Positions 24,842 to 33,098 of a stretch of DNA of 64,000 nt are shown here, piece by piece. Location: the NCBI RefSeq assembly GCF_019645855.1, contig NZ_CP080999.1:2976001-3040000 (forward strand). The letters run 5' to 3'. Position 1 is the first letter of the stretch. Every line of letters starts with the position of its first letter. A model generated the notes under the pieces. It was not told where the DNA came from. It ran no database searches and worked only from the letters and a program-made list of their open reading frames with translations. Source of the stretch: Mycobacterium malmoense (GTDB taxonomy: Bacteria; Actinomycetota; Actinomycetes; Mycobacteriales; Mycobacteriaceae). Both the position numbers and the translations under genes were made by a program.

Positions 24842-26350
24842 TTAGCTGGTGAGTTGTTCCACCAGTTCGACGGCGCTATCCACGGAGTCCAGCAGCGCCC
24901 CGACGTGTGCCTTACTGCCCCGCAGCGGCTCGAGCGTCGGGATGCGCACCAGCGAATCCCCACCGAGGTCGAAGATCACCGAGTCCCAGCTGGCCGCGGC
25001 GATGTCGGCCCCAAACCTGCGCAGGCATTCACCGCGGAAATACGCGCGGGTGTCCGTCGGCGGGTTGTCGACGGCGGCCAGCACCTGATGTTCGGTGACC
25101 AGACGCTTCATCGAGCCCCGCGCGACCAACCGGTTGTACAGGCCCTTGTCCAGCCGGACGTCGGAATATTGCAGGTCGACGAGGTGCAGCCGCGGCGCCG
25201 ACCAGCTCAGGTTCTCCCGCTGCCGGAAACCTTCGAGCAGTCGCAGCTTGGCCGGCCAGTCCAGCAGCTCGGCACACTCCATCGGGTCGCGCTCGAGCAG
25301 GTCGAGCACGTGTGCCCAGGTTTCGACGACGTCGGCCGCCCGCGCGTCGTGGTCGCGGCCGTCGACCAGCTTTGCCACCCGGTCGAGGTAGATCCGTTGC
25401 AGCGCCAGGCCGGTCAGTTCGCGGCCGTCCGCCAGCGCCACGGCTACCCGCAGTGACGGGTCGCGGCTGATGGCATGAACGGCGTGCACCGGCCGGGCCA
25501 GCGCCAGGTCGGTGAGGTCGATCCCGTGTGCCGGGCCTTCTTCGATCAGATCGAGCACCAGCGCCGTGGTGCCCAGCTTCAGGTACGTCGAGGTCTCGGC
25601 GAGGTTGGCATCGCCGATGATCACGTGCAGCCGGCGGTAGCGGTCGGCGTCGGCGTGCGGTTCGTCGCGGGTGTTGATGATGCCGCGCTTGAGCGTGGTC
25701 TCCAGCCCGACCTCGACCTCGATGTAGTCGGAGCGCTGGGACAGCTGGAAGCCGGGCTCGTCGCCGGAGGGCCCGATGCCGACCCGGCCGGATCCGGTGA
25801 CCACCTGCCGGGACACCAGAAACGGGGTCAGCCCGGCGATGATGGCCGAAAACGGCGTCTGCCGGCTCATCAGGTAGTTCTCGTGCGCCCCGTAGGAGGC
25901 GCCCTTGCCGTCGACGTTGTTCTTGTAGAGCTGCAGTTTGGCGGCCCCGGGCACGCTGGCGACGTGCCGGGCGGCGGCCTCCATCACCCGCTCGCCGGCC
26001 TTGTCCCAGATCACCGCGTCCAGCGGATCGGTGCACTCGGGCGCGGAGTATTCCGGGTGCGCGTGGTCGACGTAGAGCCGCGCCCCGTTGGTCAGGATCA
26101 TGTTGGCCGCGCCGACCTCGTCGGCGTCGACCACCGGCGGCGGCCCGGCCGAGCGGCTCAGGTCGAAGCCGCGGGCGTCGCGCAGCGGCGATTCCACCTC
26201 GTAGTCCCAGCGGGTGCGTTTGGCGCGCTGAATGCCGGCGGCGGCCGCATAGGCCAGCACCGCCTGGGTCGAGGTGAGGATCGGGTTGGCGGTCGGGTCC
26301 GACGGCGAGGAAATGCCGTACTCGACCTCCGTCCCGATAATCCGTTGCAT
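24842..26350 (-). CDS. dop: Deamidase/depupylase Dop
   Basis: The 502-residue enzyme deamidates the C-terminal Gln of Pup and removes Pup from substrates. It has the PafA-like fold. MQRIIGTEVEYGISS carries the N-terminal active-site Glu/nucleotide loop. The Dop loop region follows at about residues 40-75 (QRAKRTRWDYEVESPL). LYVDHAHPEYSAPEC and INTRDEPHADADRYRRLHVI match PafA blocks. Its ATG is preceded at six bases by TAAGCT and then by a hairpin repeat, so the transcript is probably leaderless. Corresponds to Rv2112c. Confidence 0.97.
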   Translation of the reverse strand: MQRIIGTEVEYGISSPSDPTANPILTSTQAVLAYAAAAGIQRAKRTRWDYEVESPLRDARGFDLSRSAGPPPVVDADEVGAANMILTNGARLYVDHAHPEYSAPECTDPLDAVIWDKAGERVMEAAARHVASVPGAAKLQLYKNNVDGKGASYGAHENYLMSRQTPFSAIIAGLTPFLVSRQVVTGSGRVGIGPSGDEPGFQLSQRSDYIEVEVGLETTLKRGIINTRDEPHADADRYRRLHVIIGDANLAETSTYLKLGTTALVLDLIEEGPAHGIDLTDLALARPVHAVHAISRDPSLRVAVALADGRELTGLALQRIYLDRVAKLVDGRDHDARAADVVETWAHVLDLLERDPMECAELLDWPAKLRLLEGFRQRENLSWSAPRLHLVDLQYSDVRLDKGLYNRLVARGSMKRLVTEHQVLAAVDNPPTDTRAYFRGECLRRFGADIAAASWDSVIFDLGGDSLVRIPTLEPLRGSKAHVGALLDSVDSAVELVEQLTS

Positions 26351-26356
26351 GCCTAG

Positions 26357-26362
26357 AGCTTA
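26357..26362 (-). promoter_or_regulatory. -10 element TAAGCT, predicted leaderless start of dop
   Basis: On the minus strand TAAGCT is followed by six bases and the dop ATG. The dispersed hairpin repeat begins immediately upstream of it. Confidence 0.5.
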
Positions 26363-26460
26363 GGCGCAGCGACGATGCGGGCCGTTCCCGGCCCGAGGAG
26401 GAGCAAGCCAATCCGACCCCGGCGCAGCGACAATGTGCGCAGCCCGCGGCCCGCCGCGCC
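26360..26460. repeat. Dispersed hairpin repeat, copy A (two sub-units)
   Basis: The 126-bp gap between dop and the divergent membrane-protein gene holds two related units: one starting GGCGCAGCGACGATG with a hairpin and GAGGAGGAGC, and a second starting GGCGCAGCGACAATG and ending CGCGCC. The same two-unit layout recurs at 44433-44532, also directly upstream of a minus-strand gene. Related tandem units lie at 58943-59061. Confidence 0.7.
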
Positions 26461-26476
26461 GCTAGGGTGAGCCGGC

Positions 26477-27670
26477 ATGAGCCTTTCCCGTGGCCGACCG
26501 GCGGTGCGCCAAGCATCGGCGAGCGCCGCGGCCGAAAGCTGGTTCTTGGAGCGGGGTTTGCCGTCGGTGCTGACCAGGCGAGCCCGGTGGCGACGGCTCT
26601 GGCCGCGCTCGGCCCCCGCGCTGGCGGCGTACGCGGCGCTGCAGGCCTGCATCCTGCCGGTCTACGCGATCACCGGCGGCCACGACGTCGAGATCACCGG
26701 GAACCCGACGACCTCCGAACTGGTGGTGCTGGCGATAGTCGCGCTGGCGCTCCCCCTGATGGCCCTGGTCGGCTGGCTGGTGTCCCGGGCGCGAAGTAGT
26801 CGGGTGCGCGCGGCGGTGGCGACCGCGGCGGTGGTCGCCGTGGCGTGCGTCGGACTCACCGTGGCCGGCCCCACGCAACTGCCGCAGGAGGCCGTCGTCG
26901 TGGCCGCTGTGCTGATCCTGACCGGCTGCGGCGCCGGATCGGTCGTCGGGTGGGCGGTGCGCATGATGCTGTCGCACCTTGCGACGGTGGGGGCCTTGGC
27001 CGTCCGGGCCCTGCCGGTCGTGCTGCTGACGGCGTTGGTGTTCTTCAACAGCTACGTCTGGATCCTGGCCGCCACGATCAGCGGCGACCGGCTGGTGCTG
27101 GCGATGGCCTTTCTGGTCTCCATCGCCGCGGCCTTCGTCGTCTCCGCCACCCGGGAGCGCGTCAGGCCGATGCTGCGAGCGACGACGGCGGCCCTGCCCA
27201 ACGACACCGAAAGGCTTGCCGGCACGCCCTTCGCGACCATGTCCGACACCCCGGACTGCGCCGCGCTGAAAAGGACCGAACGCCTCAACGTGATCTTCGT
27301 GTTGGCCGCCTCACAACTGGCGCAAATCCTGGTGGTGGCGGTCGTCACCGCCACGATCTACTTGGTCCTGGGGCTGATCGTGCTCAATCCGTCGCTGCTC
27401 AACGAATGGACCCACACCTACAAAAGCACCGCGACGGTGCTGGGATTCACGCTGCCCGTGCCGGATTCGCTGATCCACATGTGCCTTTTCCTCGGGGCGT
27501 TGACGTTCATGTACATCAGCGCCCGCGCGGCCGGCGACGCCGAATACCGCTCCACGTTCCTCGACCCGCTGATCGACGACCTGCACACCACCCTGATCGC
27601 GCGCAATCGCTACCGCGGCGCCGCCGCGATGGCCGTGTGTGAAGTTGACGCCACCGGAGGCAGTGGTTAA
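26477..27670 (+). CDS. Conserved integral membrane protein (Rv2113-like)
   Basis: A 397-residue protein with about eight hydrophobic helices (for example APALAAYAALQACILPVYAI, VVLLTALVFFNSYVWILAA, IYLVLGLIVLNPSLL). Charged loops include a possible soluble segment around LPNDTERLAGTPFATMSD. No recognisable catalytic motif is present and the function is unknown. It keeps the position it has in M. tuberculosis (Rv2113), between dop and the Rv2114-like gene inside the Pup-proteasome block, which may point to shared regulation. TAGGGT lies eight bases before ATG 26477. Confidence 0.85.
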   Translation: MSLSRGRPAVRQASASAAAESWFLERGLPSVLTRRARWRRLWPRSAPALAAYAALQACILPVYAITGGHDVEITGNPTTSELVVLAIVALALPLMALVGWLVSRARSSRVRAAVATAAVVAVACVGLTVAGPTQLPQEAVVVAAVLILTGCGAGSVVGWAVRMMLSHLATVGALAVRALPVVLLTALVFFNSYVWILAATISGDRLVLAMAFLVSIAAAFVVSATRERVRPMLRATTAALPNDTERLAGTPFATMSDTPDCAALKRTERLNVIFVLAASQLAQILVVAVVTATIYLVLGLIVLNPSLLNEWTHTYKSTATVLGFTLPVPDSLIHMCLFLGALTFMYISARAAGDAEYRSTFLDPLIDDLHTTLIARNRYRGAAAMAVCEVDATGGSG

Positions 27671-27718
27671 CTTCACACTGGTCTGCGGCGCCCCGCCGAA
27701 GAGGAAGTGTGTGAATCG

Positions 27719-28324
27719 ATGACCGACCTGGCTGGGAAGCGTTACGGCGAAGTGCTCCTGTTGACCCCCGGCGAGGCCGGCCCGCAGGCCACGGTTTACA
27801 ACAGTTTTCCGCTCAACGACTGTCCCGCCGAGCTGTGGTCCGCGCTTGACGCACAGGCGATCGCCGCCGAAAACGGTGCGGCCGCAGCGCTGCTCAACGG
27901 TCCGCGCTACTGGCTGATGAACGCCATCGAAAAGGCGCAGCAGGGCCCGCAAGTCACGAAGACGTTCGGCGGGATCGAGATGATCCAGCAGGCCACCGTC
28001 CTGCTGTCCTCGATGAATCCCGCGCCCTACATCGCCAACAAGGTCAATCGCCACACGGTCTTCGTCTTCAACGCCGGCCAAGAGGTCTACGAACTCATCG
28101 ACCCCGAGGGGCGGCGCTGGGTCATGCAGACGTGGAGCCAGATCGCGGACCCCAACCTGAAACGCGAAGATCTGCCCGGCCTGGCCAGCCGGCTCGACCT
28201 GCCGAAGGGGTGGGACTACCGGCCGCGTGTGCTTGCCAACGAGTTGCGGGTGGACACCAAAACCCAAGCGGCCCAGGTGCTGCAAGACAACCTGACCAAC
28301 AGCTACTCGCTGGAGACCGACTGA
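27719..28324 (+). CDS. Conserved hypothetical protein (Rv2114-like)
   Basis: A 201-residue soluble protein without signal peptide or membrane helix, corresponding to Rv2114. It has a compact mixed alpha/beta look (AELWSALDAQAIAAENGAAAALLNGPRYWLMNAI, then EVYELIDPEGRRWVMQTWSQI). I do not recognise a functional family. ATG 27719 has GAGGAAG about twelve bases upstream; a GTG at 27707 in the same frame is the alternative. It converges with mpa, nine bases apart, and sits inside the Pup-proteasome neighbourhood. A proteasome-related role is only a neighbourhood guess. Confidence 0.8.
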   Translation: MTDLAGKRYGEVLLLTPGEAGPQATVYNSFPLNDCPAELWSALDAQAIAAENGAAAALLNGPRYWLMNAIEKAQQGPQVTKTFGGIEMIQQATVLLSSMNPAPYIANKVNRHTVFVFNAGQEVYELIDPEGRRWVMQTWSQIADPNLKREDLPGLASRLDLPKGWDYRPRVLANELRVDTKTQAAQVLQDNLTNSYSLETD

Positions 28325-28333
28325 CCTCGGGCC

Positions 28334-30163
28334 CTACAGGTACTGGCCCAGGTTGGATTCGGTGTCAATGGCCCGCGACGCGCTCGACGACTTCCCGGTG
28401 ACCAGGGTGCGGATGTAGACGATCCGTTCGCCCTTCTTGCCCGAAATCCGCGCCCAGTCATCGGGGTTGGTGGTGTTGGGCAGGTCCTCGTTCTCGGCGA
28501 ACTCGTCGACGATCGAGTCGAGCAGGTGCTGGATGCGCAGGCCCGGCTGCCCGGTCTCCAGCACCGACTTGATGGCATTCTTCTTCGCCCGGTCGACGAC
28601 GTTCTGGATCATCGCCCCGGAGTTGAAGTCCTTGAAGTACATGACTTCCTTGTCGCCGTTGGCGTAGGTGACCTCCAGGAACCGGTTGTCGTCGATCTCG
28701 GCGTACATCCGGTCGACGACCTTTTCGATCATCGCCTTGATGCAGGCCGTGCGGTCGCCGTCGAACTCGGCGAGGTCGTCGGCGTGCACCGGCAGCGCCT
28801 CGGTCAGGTACTTCGAGAAGATGTCTTGCGCCGCTTCGGCATCCGGGCGCTCGATCTTGATCTTCACGTCGAGGCGCCCGGGCCGCAGGATCGCGGGGTC
28901 GATCATGTCCTCACGGTTGGAGGCGCCGATCACGATGACGTTCTCGAGTCCCTCCACCCCGTCGATCTCGGACAGCAGCTGCGGCACCACGGTCGTCTCG
29001 ACGTCGGAGGACACCCCGGTGCCGCGGGTGCGGAAGATCGAGTCCATCTCGTCGAAGAACACGATCACCGGCGTTCCCTCCGACGCCTTCTCGCGGGCCC
29101 GCTGGAAGATCAGCCGGATGTGCCGCTCGGTCTCGCCGACGAACTTGTTCAGCAGCTCGGGGCCCTTGATGTTCAGGAAGTAGGACTTGGCCTCGCGGGC
29201 GTCGTCGCCGCGCACCTCGGCCATCTTCTTGGCCAACGAGTTGGCGACGGCCTTGGCGATCAACGTCTTTCCGCAGCCGGGCGGGCCGTAGAGCAGCACA
29301 CCCTTGGGCGGGCGCAGCGCGTACTCCCGGTAGAGCTCCTTGTGCAGGAACGGCAGCTCGACGGCGTCGCGGATCTGTTCGATCTGGCGGGTGAGGCCGC
29401 CGATGTCCTGGTAGCTGACGTCGGGCACCTCTTCCAACACCAGGTCTTCGACCTCGGCCTTGGGGATGCGCTCGAAGGCGTAGCCGGCTTTCGTGTCGAC
29501 CAGCAGCGAGTCGCCCGGACGCAGCTTGCGGGGCTTGGTGTCGTCGTTGAGCGCGTCGGGAACGCCGTCCGGCAGGTCCTCGGCGACCAACGGCTCGGCC
29601 AGCCACACGATGCGTTCCTCGTCGGCGTGGCCGACCACCAGCGCGCGGTGACCGTCGTTGAGCACCTCACGCAAAGTGGAGATCTCGCCGACGGATTCGA
29701 ACGTGCCGGCCTCGACGACGGTCAGGGCCTCGTTGAGCCGGACCGTCTGGCCCTTCCGCAGCGACGCGACATCGATGTTGGGCGAGCATGTCAGGCGCAT
29801 CTTGCGCCCCGACGTGAACACGTCGACCGTCTCGTCGTCGTGCGTTGCCAACAGGACGCCGTAGCCGCTCGGCGGCTGGCCGAGCCGGTCGACTTCTTCC
29901 CGCAACGCCAACAACTGCTGGCGGGCCTCTTTAAGAGTTTCCATTAATTTGGAATTGCGGGCCGCAAGCGAGTCGATACGGGCTTCGAGTTGATGCACAT
30001 CGCGGGCCGAGCGAGTGCCGGCGTGCGATCCAACGGCATGCTCCAGTTGCTCGCGCAGCACCGCTGCCTCACGGCGTAACTGTTCCAATTCGGCCGCATC
30101 GCCGCTGGACATGCCAGTTTCACGAGAGTTACCGAATGCTTCAGAACGCTCTGAGTCACCCAT
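28334..30163 (-). CDS. mpa: Proteasome-associated AAA+ ATPase Mpa (ARC)
   Basis: A 609-residue ring ATPase that captures pupylated proteins, unfolds them and feeds the 20S core. Order of domains: an N-terminal coiled coil that binds Pup (about 20-95, ELEQLRREAAVLREQLE), tandem OB folds, then the AAA+ module with Walker A GPPGCGKT, Walker B FFDEMDS and the R-finger region. The C-terminus ends in GQYL, with the penultimate Tyr used for docking on the proteasome. ATG 30163 has a strong ribosome site (GGAAAGGAG). Corresponds to Rv2115c. Confidence 0.97.
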   Translation of the reverse strand: MGDSERSEAFGNSRETGMSSGDAAELEQLRREAAVLREQLEHAVGSHAGTRSARDVHQLEARIDSLAARNSKLMETLKEARQQLLALREEVDRLGQPPSGYGVLLATHDDETVDVFTSGRKMRLTCSPNIDVASLRKGQTVRLNEALTVVEAGTFESVGEISTLREVLNDGHRALVVGHADEERIVWLAEPLVAEDLPDGVPDALNDDTKPRKLRPGDSLLVDTKAGYAFERIPKAEVEDLVLEEVPDVSYQDIGGLTRQIEQIRDAVELPFLHKELYREYALRPPKGVLLYGPPGCGKTLIAKAVANSLAKKMAEVRGDDAREAKSYFLNIKGPELLNKFVGETERHIRLIFQRAREKASEGTPVIVFFDEMDSIFRTRGTGVSSDVETTVVPQLLSEIDGVEGLENVIVIGASNREDMIDPAILRPGRLDVKIKIERPDAEAAQDIFSKYLTEALPVHADDLAEFDGDRTACIKAMIEKVVDRMYAEIDDNRFLEVTYANGDKEVMYFKDFNSGAMIQNVVDRAKKNAIKSVLETGQPGLRIQHLLDSIVDEFAENEDLPNTTNPDDWARISGKKGERIVYIRTLVTGKSSSASRAIDTESNLGQYL

Positions 30164-30317
30164 GTTGCGCTCCTTTCCCGCCCCGAAATGATGCGGTGGA
30201 TACGTCAACGCTACCGGCGATTGGCGCTTGATGTGCGGAGTCAAATGCGGTCAAAAGTCGAGTCGCGGGCCCCGCTGGTAATCTCTGCCTCGAATCGCGC
30301 CGATCGAAAGGACAACC

Positions 30318-30431
30318 GTGGCCATGAAAGCCCTCACCACAGGCTTAGCCGGTGTTGTAATCGTCGGCGCTGCCGCCGCCGGTGTGACTTCCATTGCACC
30401 CGTTGGCCCGACCGCAGACACGGGCGCATAG
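30318..30431 (+). CDS. Signal-peptide-only small ORF (MTB12-like N-terminus)
   Basis: A 37-residue ORF with a good ribosome site (AAAGGA, six bases before GTG 30318) that codes little more than a Sec-type signal peptide: MKALTTGLAG, then a hydrophobic Val/Ala core and GVTSIAPVGP. It stops 14 bases before lppK. It resembles the N-terminus of the low-molecular-weight antigen MTB12 (Rv2376c), whose mature part is distantly similar to LppK. It may be the leftover of an MTB12-type gene fused out by deletion, or a genuine tiny exported peptide. Confidence 0.5.
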   Translation: MAMKALTTGLAGVVIVGAAAAGVTSIAPVGPTADTGA

Positions 30432-30445
30432 CCCGGCCCCACTGG

Positions 30446-31009
30446 ATGCATCGACACCTGTCCGTCGCCTTGAGCGCCGCCACGGCGGTGGCGCTGGGGC
30501 TCTCGGCGTGTTCGCCCCACGGACCCAAGGTGGTGTCGTCCGCCACCCAGCCGGCGGGCCCGGCCACGTCGAGTCCACTCGTCGTCGCGGCTCCCCCGAC
30601 CGCTCCCCTGCCCGCGCCCGAAGCCCTCACCGACGTGCTGAACCGGCTCGCCGACCCCAACGTTGCGGGCGTCAACAAGGTGAACCTCATCGAAGGCGCA
30701 ACCCCCGAGAGCGCGGGCACCATCGACAAGTTCACCAACGCGTTGCGGGACAACGGCTATCTGCCCATGACCTTCGCGGCGAACAACGTCGCGTGGTCGG
30801 ACAAGAATCCGTCCCACGTGATGGCCACGGTCAGCGTCAACACCGCCCATGCGAACAACGGGAACTTCACGTTCCCGATGGAGTTCACGCCCTCCGCGTC
30901 CTCTCAAGGTGGATGGCAGCTATCGCGGCGAACCGCGGAAATGCTGTTGGCCCTGCGCAAGTCGCCGGCGGCGACGACTCCCGGCCCGGCCCCGGCGCCG
31001 CCCAAATAA
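30446..31009 (+). CDS. lppK: Lipoprotein LppK
   Basis: A 187-residue lipoprotein. The signal peptide ends in a lipobox LSAC with Cys22 as the acylated residue. The Pro/Thr-rich linker is followed by an MTB12-like domain (PAPEALTDVLNRLADPNVAGVNK, GGWQLSRRTAEMLL). It is anchored on the outer face of the plasma membrane or the cell wall; its precise role is unknown. The stop codon TAA directly abuts the ATG of the DUF503 gene. Corresponds to Rv2116, following mpa as in M. tuberculosis. Confidence 0.93.
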   Translation: MHRHLSVALSAATAVALGLSACSPHGPKVVSSATQPAGPATSSPLVVAAPPTAPLPAPEALTDVLNRLADPNVAGVNKVNLIEGATPESAGTIDKFTNALRDNGYLPMTFAANNVAWSDKNPSHVMATVSVNTAHANNGNFTFPMEFTPSASSQGGWQLSRRTAEMLLALRKSPAATTPGPAPAPPK

Positions 31010-31303
31010 ATGTGGATCGGCTGGCTCGAGTTCGACGTGTTGCTGGGCGACGTGCACTCACTCAAACAGAAGCGATCGGTGATTCGTCCCGTGGTCGCCG
31101 AGCTGCAGCGCAAGTTCAGCGTGTCGGCCGCCGAGACCGGTTCGCAAGACCTGTACCGGCGCGCGGGCATCGGCGTGGCCATGGTGTCCGGCGACCGTGG
31201 CCACACGGTCGACGTCCTCGACGCGGCCGAACGCCTGATGGCCGCGCGTCCCGAACTCGAGCTGCTGTCGGTGCGACGGGGCCTGCACCACAGCGACGAC
31301 TAA
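31010..31303 (+). CDS. DUF503 / YlxP-like protein (Rv2117-like)
   Basis: A 97-residue ferredoxin-like-fold protein of the DUF503 (YlxP) family. It starts WIGWLEFDVLLGDVHSLKQKRSVI, which is the family signature. YlxP-type proteins are linked to ribosome assembly or RNA metabolism in other bacteria; direct function here is not proven. It begins on the base after the lppK stop, so it is read from the same transcript. Corresponds to Rv2117. It converges with trmI. Confidence 0.88.
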   Translation: MWIGWLEFDVLLGDVHSLKQKRSVIRPVVAELQRKFSVSAAETGSQDLYRRAGIGVAMVSGDRGHTVDVLDAAERLMAARPELELLSVRRGLHHSDD

Positions 31304-31315
31304 AGCGTTCGGGCC

Positions 31316-32158
31316 CTAGCCGTCGCGGCCCTCGCGCTTGCGGCCCAGCGGCGCCGGGGCGACGACGCCGGGAGCGAGCCGTCGCGCACATATCAAGAAC
31401 GCGGTGTGCCCGCGCATCGAATGCTGCGGCCGCACGGCCAAGCCGACGACGTTCCAGCCGCGCTGCAGCGTCTCCCACGCCCGCGGCTCGGTCCAGCACC
31501 GCTGGGCCCGCAGCGCCTCCACGACCCGCGACAGCTGGGTGACCGTGGCCACGTAGATCAGCAGCACACCGCCGGCGATCACCAGCCGCGACACCGCGTC
31601 GAGCACGTCCCACGGCGCCAGCATGTCGAGCACGGCCCGGTCGAAGGAGCCGTCGGGCAGCTCGGAGTCCGCGAGGTCGCTGACGATCAACTCCCAGTTG
31701 TCCGGTCGTCCGTCGAAGAAGACCGACACGTTGCGGCGGGCGTGCTCGGCATGATCGGCGCGCTGCTCGTAGGAGACCACCCGCCCGTCGGGCCCGACGG
31801 CGCGCAGCAGCGAGCAGGTCAGCGCGCCGGATCCGGCCCCGGCCTCCAGCACGCGCGCGCCCGGGAAGATGTCGCCCTCGTGCACGATCTGGGCGGCGTC
31901 CTTCGGGTAGATCACCTGTGGCCCGCGGGGCATCGACATCACGTAGTCGACCAGCAGCGGGCGCAGCACCAGGAAGTAGCCGCCGTTGCCGGATTTGACC
32001 ACGCTGCCCTGCTCCAGCCCGATCACGTCGTCGTGCGCGATCGAGCCGCGATGGGTGTGGAACTCGGCGCCGGGGGTGAGTTCCATCGTGTAGTGGCGGC
32101 CCTTGGCGTCGGTGAGCTGGACGCGCTCGCCAGCGGTGAACGGGCCGGTTGCTGACAC
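31316..32158 (-). CDS. trmI: tRNA (adenine-58-N1)-methyltransferase TrmI
   Basis: A 280-residue SAM-dependent enzyme that forms m1A58 in the T-loop of tRNAs, working as a tetramer. The N-terminal beta domain (GERVQLTDAKGRHYTMELTPG) precedes a Rossmann methyltransferase domain with GARVLEAGAGSGALT (motif I) and DLADSELPDGS. The GTG start at 32158 gives the same length as the structurally solved Rv2118c. It is divergent from the RecB-like gene. Confidence 0.95.
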   Translation of the reverse strand: MSATGPFTAGERVQLTDAKGRHYTMELTPGAEFHTHRGSIAHDDVIGLEQGSVVKSGNGGYFLVLRPLLVDYVMSMPRGPQVIYPKDAAQIVHEGDIFPGARVLEAGAGSGALTCSLLRAVGPDGRVVSYEQRADHAEHARRNVSVFFDGRPDNWELIVSDLADSELPDGSFDRAVLDMLAPWDVLDAVSRLVIAGGVLLIYVATVTQLSRVVEALRAQRCWTEPRAWETLQRGWNVVGLAVRPQHSMRGHTAFLICARRLAPGVVAPAPLGRKREGRDG

Positions 32159-32219
32159 GCCGTCTAGCGTGCCAGCCGACTCGCCGCGATCGGTGCTCGG
32201 GGTTGTCGGCACCCGGTTC

Positions 32220-32225
32220 TAGGCT
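32220..32225 (+). promoter_or_regulatory. -10 element TAGGCT, predicted leaderless start of the RecB-like gene
   Basis: TAGGCT is followed by six bases (TCGCCC) and ATG 32232. Spacing fits leaderless initiation. Confidence 0.45.
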
Positions 32226-32231
32226 TCGCCC

Positions 32232-33098
32232 ATGATGCCCATGACGGAGGCCGCGATCGTCCAGCCGCCACGGCCGGCGCTGTCACCGTCGCGGGCGGCG
32301 GACTTCAAGCAGTGCCCGCTGCTGTACCGGTTCCGGGCGATCGACCGGTTGCCCGAGGCGCCGTCCGCGGCGCAGCTGCGGGGGTCCGTGGTGCACGCGG
32401 CGCTGGAGCAGCTCTACGGCCTTCCCGCCGCGCTGCGCGGCCCCGACGCCGCGCTGTCGCTCGTGGAGCCCGCATGGGACCGGGTGATCGCCGCGGAGCC
32501 CGACCTGGCCGGCGAATTGGAACCCGAGCAGCGAACCGAACTGCTGGCGGAGGCCCGCGCATTGCTGTCCGGCTATTACCGGCTCGAGGACCCGACCCGA
32601 TTCGACCCGCAGTGCTGCGAAGAGCGCGTGGAGGTCGAACTCGCCGACGGCACGCTGCTGCGGGGCTTCATCGACCGCATCGACGTTGCCGCCACCGGCG
32701 AGCTGCGGGTGGTCGACTACAAGACCGGCAAGGCGCCGCCCGCCGCGCGGGCGCTGGCCGAGTTCAAGGCGCTGTTCCAGATGAAGTTCTACGCGGTGGC
32801 GCTGCTGCGTTCGCGCGGCGTGCTGCCCACCCGGCTGCGGCTCATCTACCTGGCCGACGGCCAGGTATTGGATTACGCGCCCGACCACGACGAGCTGCTG
32901 CGCTTCGAGAAGACGCTGATGGCCATCTGGCGGGCCATCCAATCGGCCGCGCAGACAGGCGATTTCCGGCCCAGCCAGTCGCGGTTGTGCGAATGGTGCG
33001 CCCACCGGCAGCACTGCCCGACTTTCGGCGGGACGCCACCGCCCTACCCCGGCTGGCCGGAGGCTAGCCCAGAGGTGACATCTCCTGCAGCATCGTAG
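32232..33098 (+). CDS. RecB-family (PD-(D/E)XK) exonuclease with Fe-S type cysteines (Rv2119-like)
   Basis: A 288-residue nuclease of the RecB/Cas4-like PD-(D/E)XK superfamily. The N-terminal LSPSRAADFKQCPLLYRF carries one cysteine, GSVVHAALEQL gives the His motif, FIDRID and VVDYKTGK form the active-site Asp and D-x-K. The C-terminal CEWCAHRQHC supplies three more cysteines, the usual set for a 4Fe-4S cluster. It is expected to process DNA ends in repair; its partner is unknown. Corresponds to Rv2119. Its 3' end overlaps the converging oxidoreductase gene by 35 bases. Confidence 0.88.
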   Translation: MMPMTEAAIVQPPRPALSPSRAADFKQCPLLYRFRAIDRLPEAPSAAQLRGSVVHAALEQLYGLPAALRGPDAALSLVEPAWDRVIAAEPDLAGELEPEQRTELLAEARALLSGYYRLEDPTRFDPQCCEERVEVELADGTLLRGFIDRIDVAATGELRVVDYKTGKAPPAARALAEFKALFQMKFYAVALLRSRGVLPTRLRLIYLADGQVLDYAPDHDELLRFEKTLMAIWRAIQSAAQTGDFRPSQSRLCEWCAHRQHCPTFGGTPPPYPGWPEASPEVTSPAAS

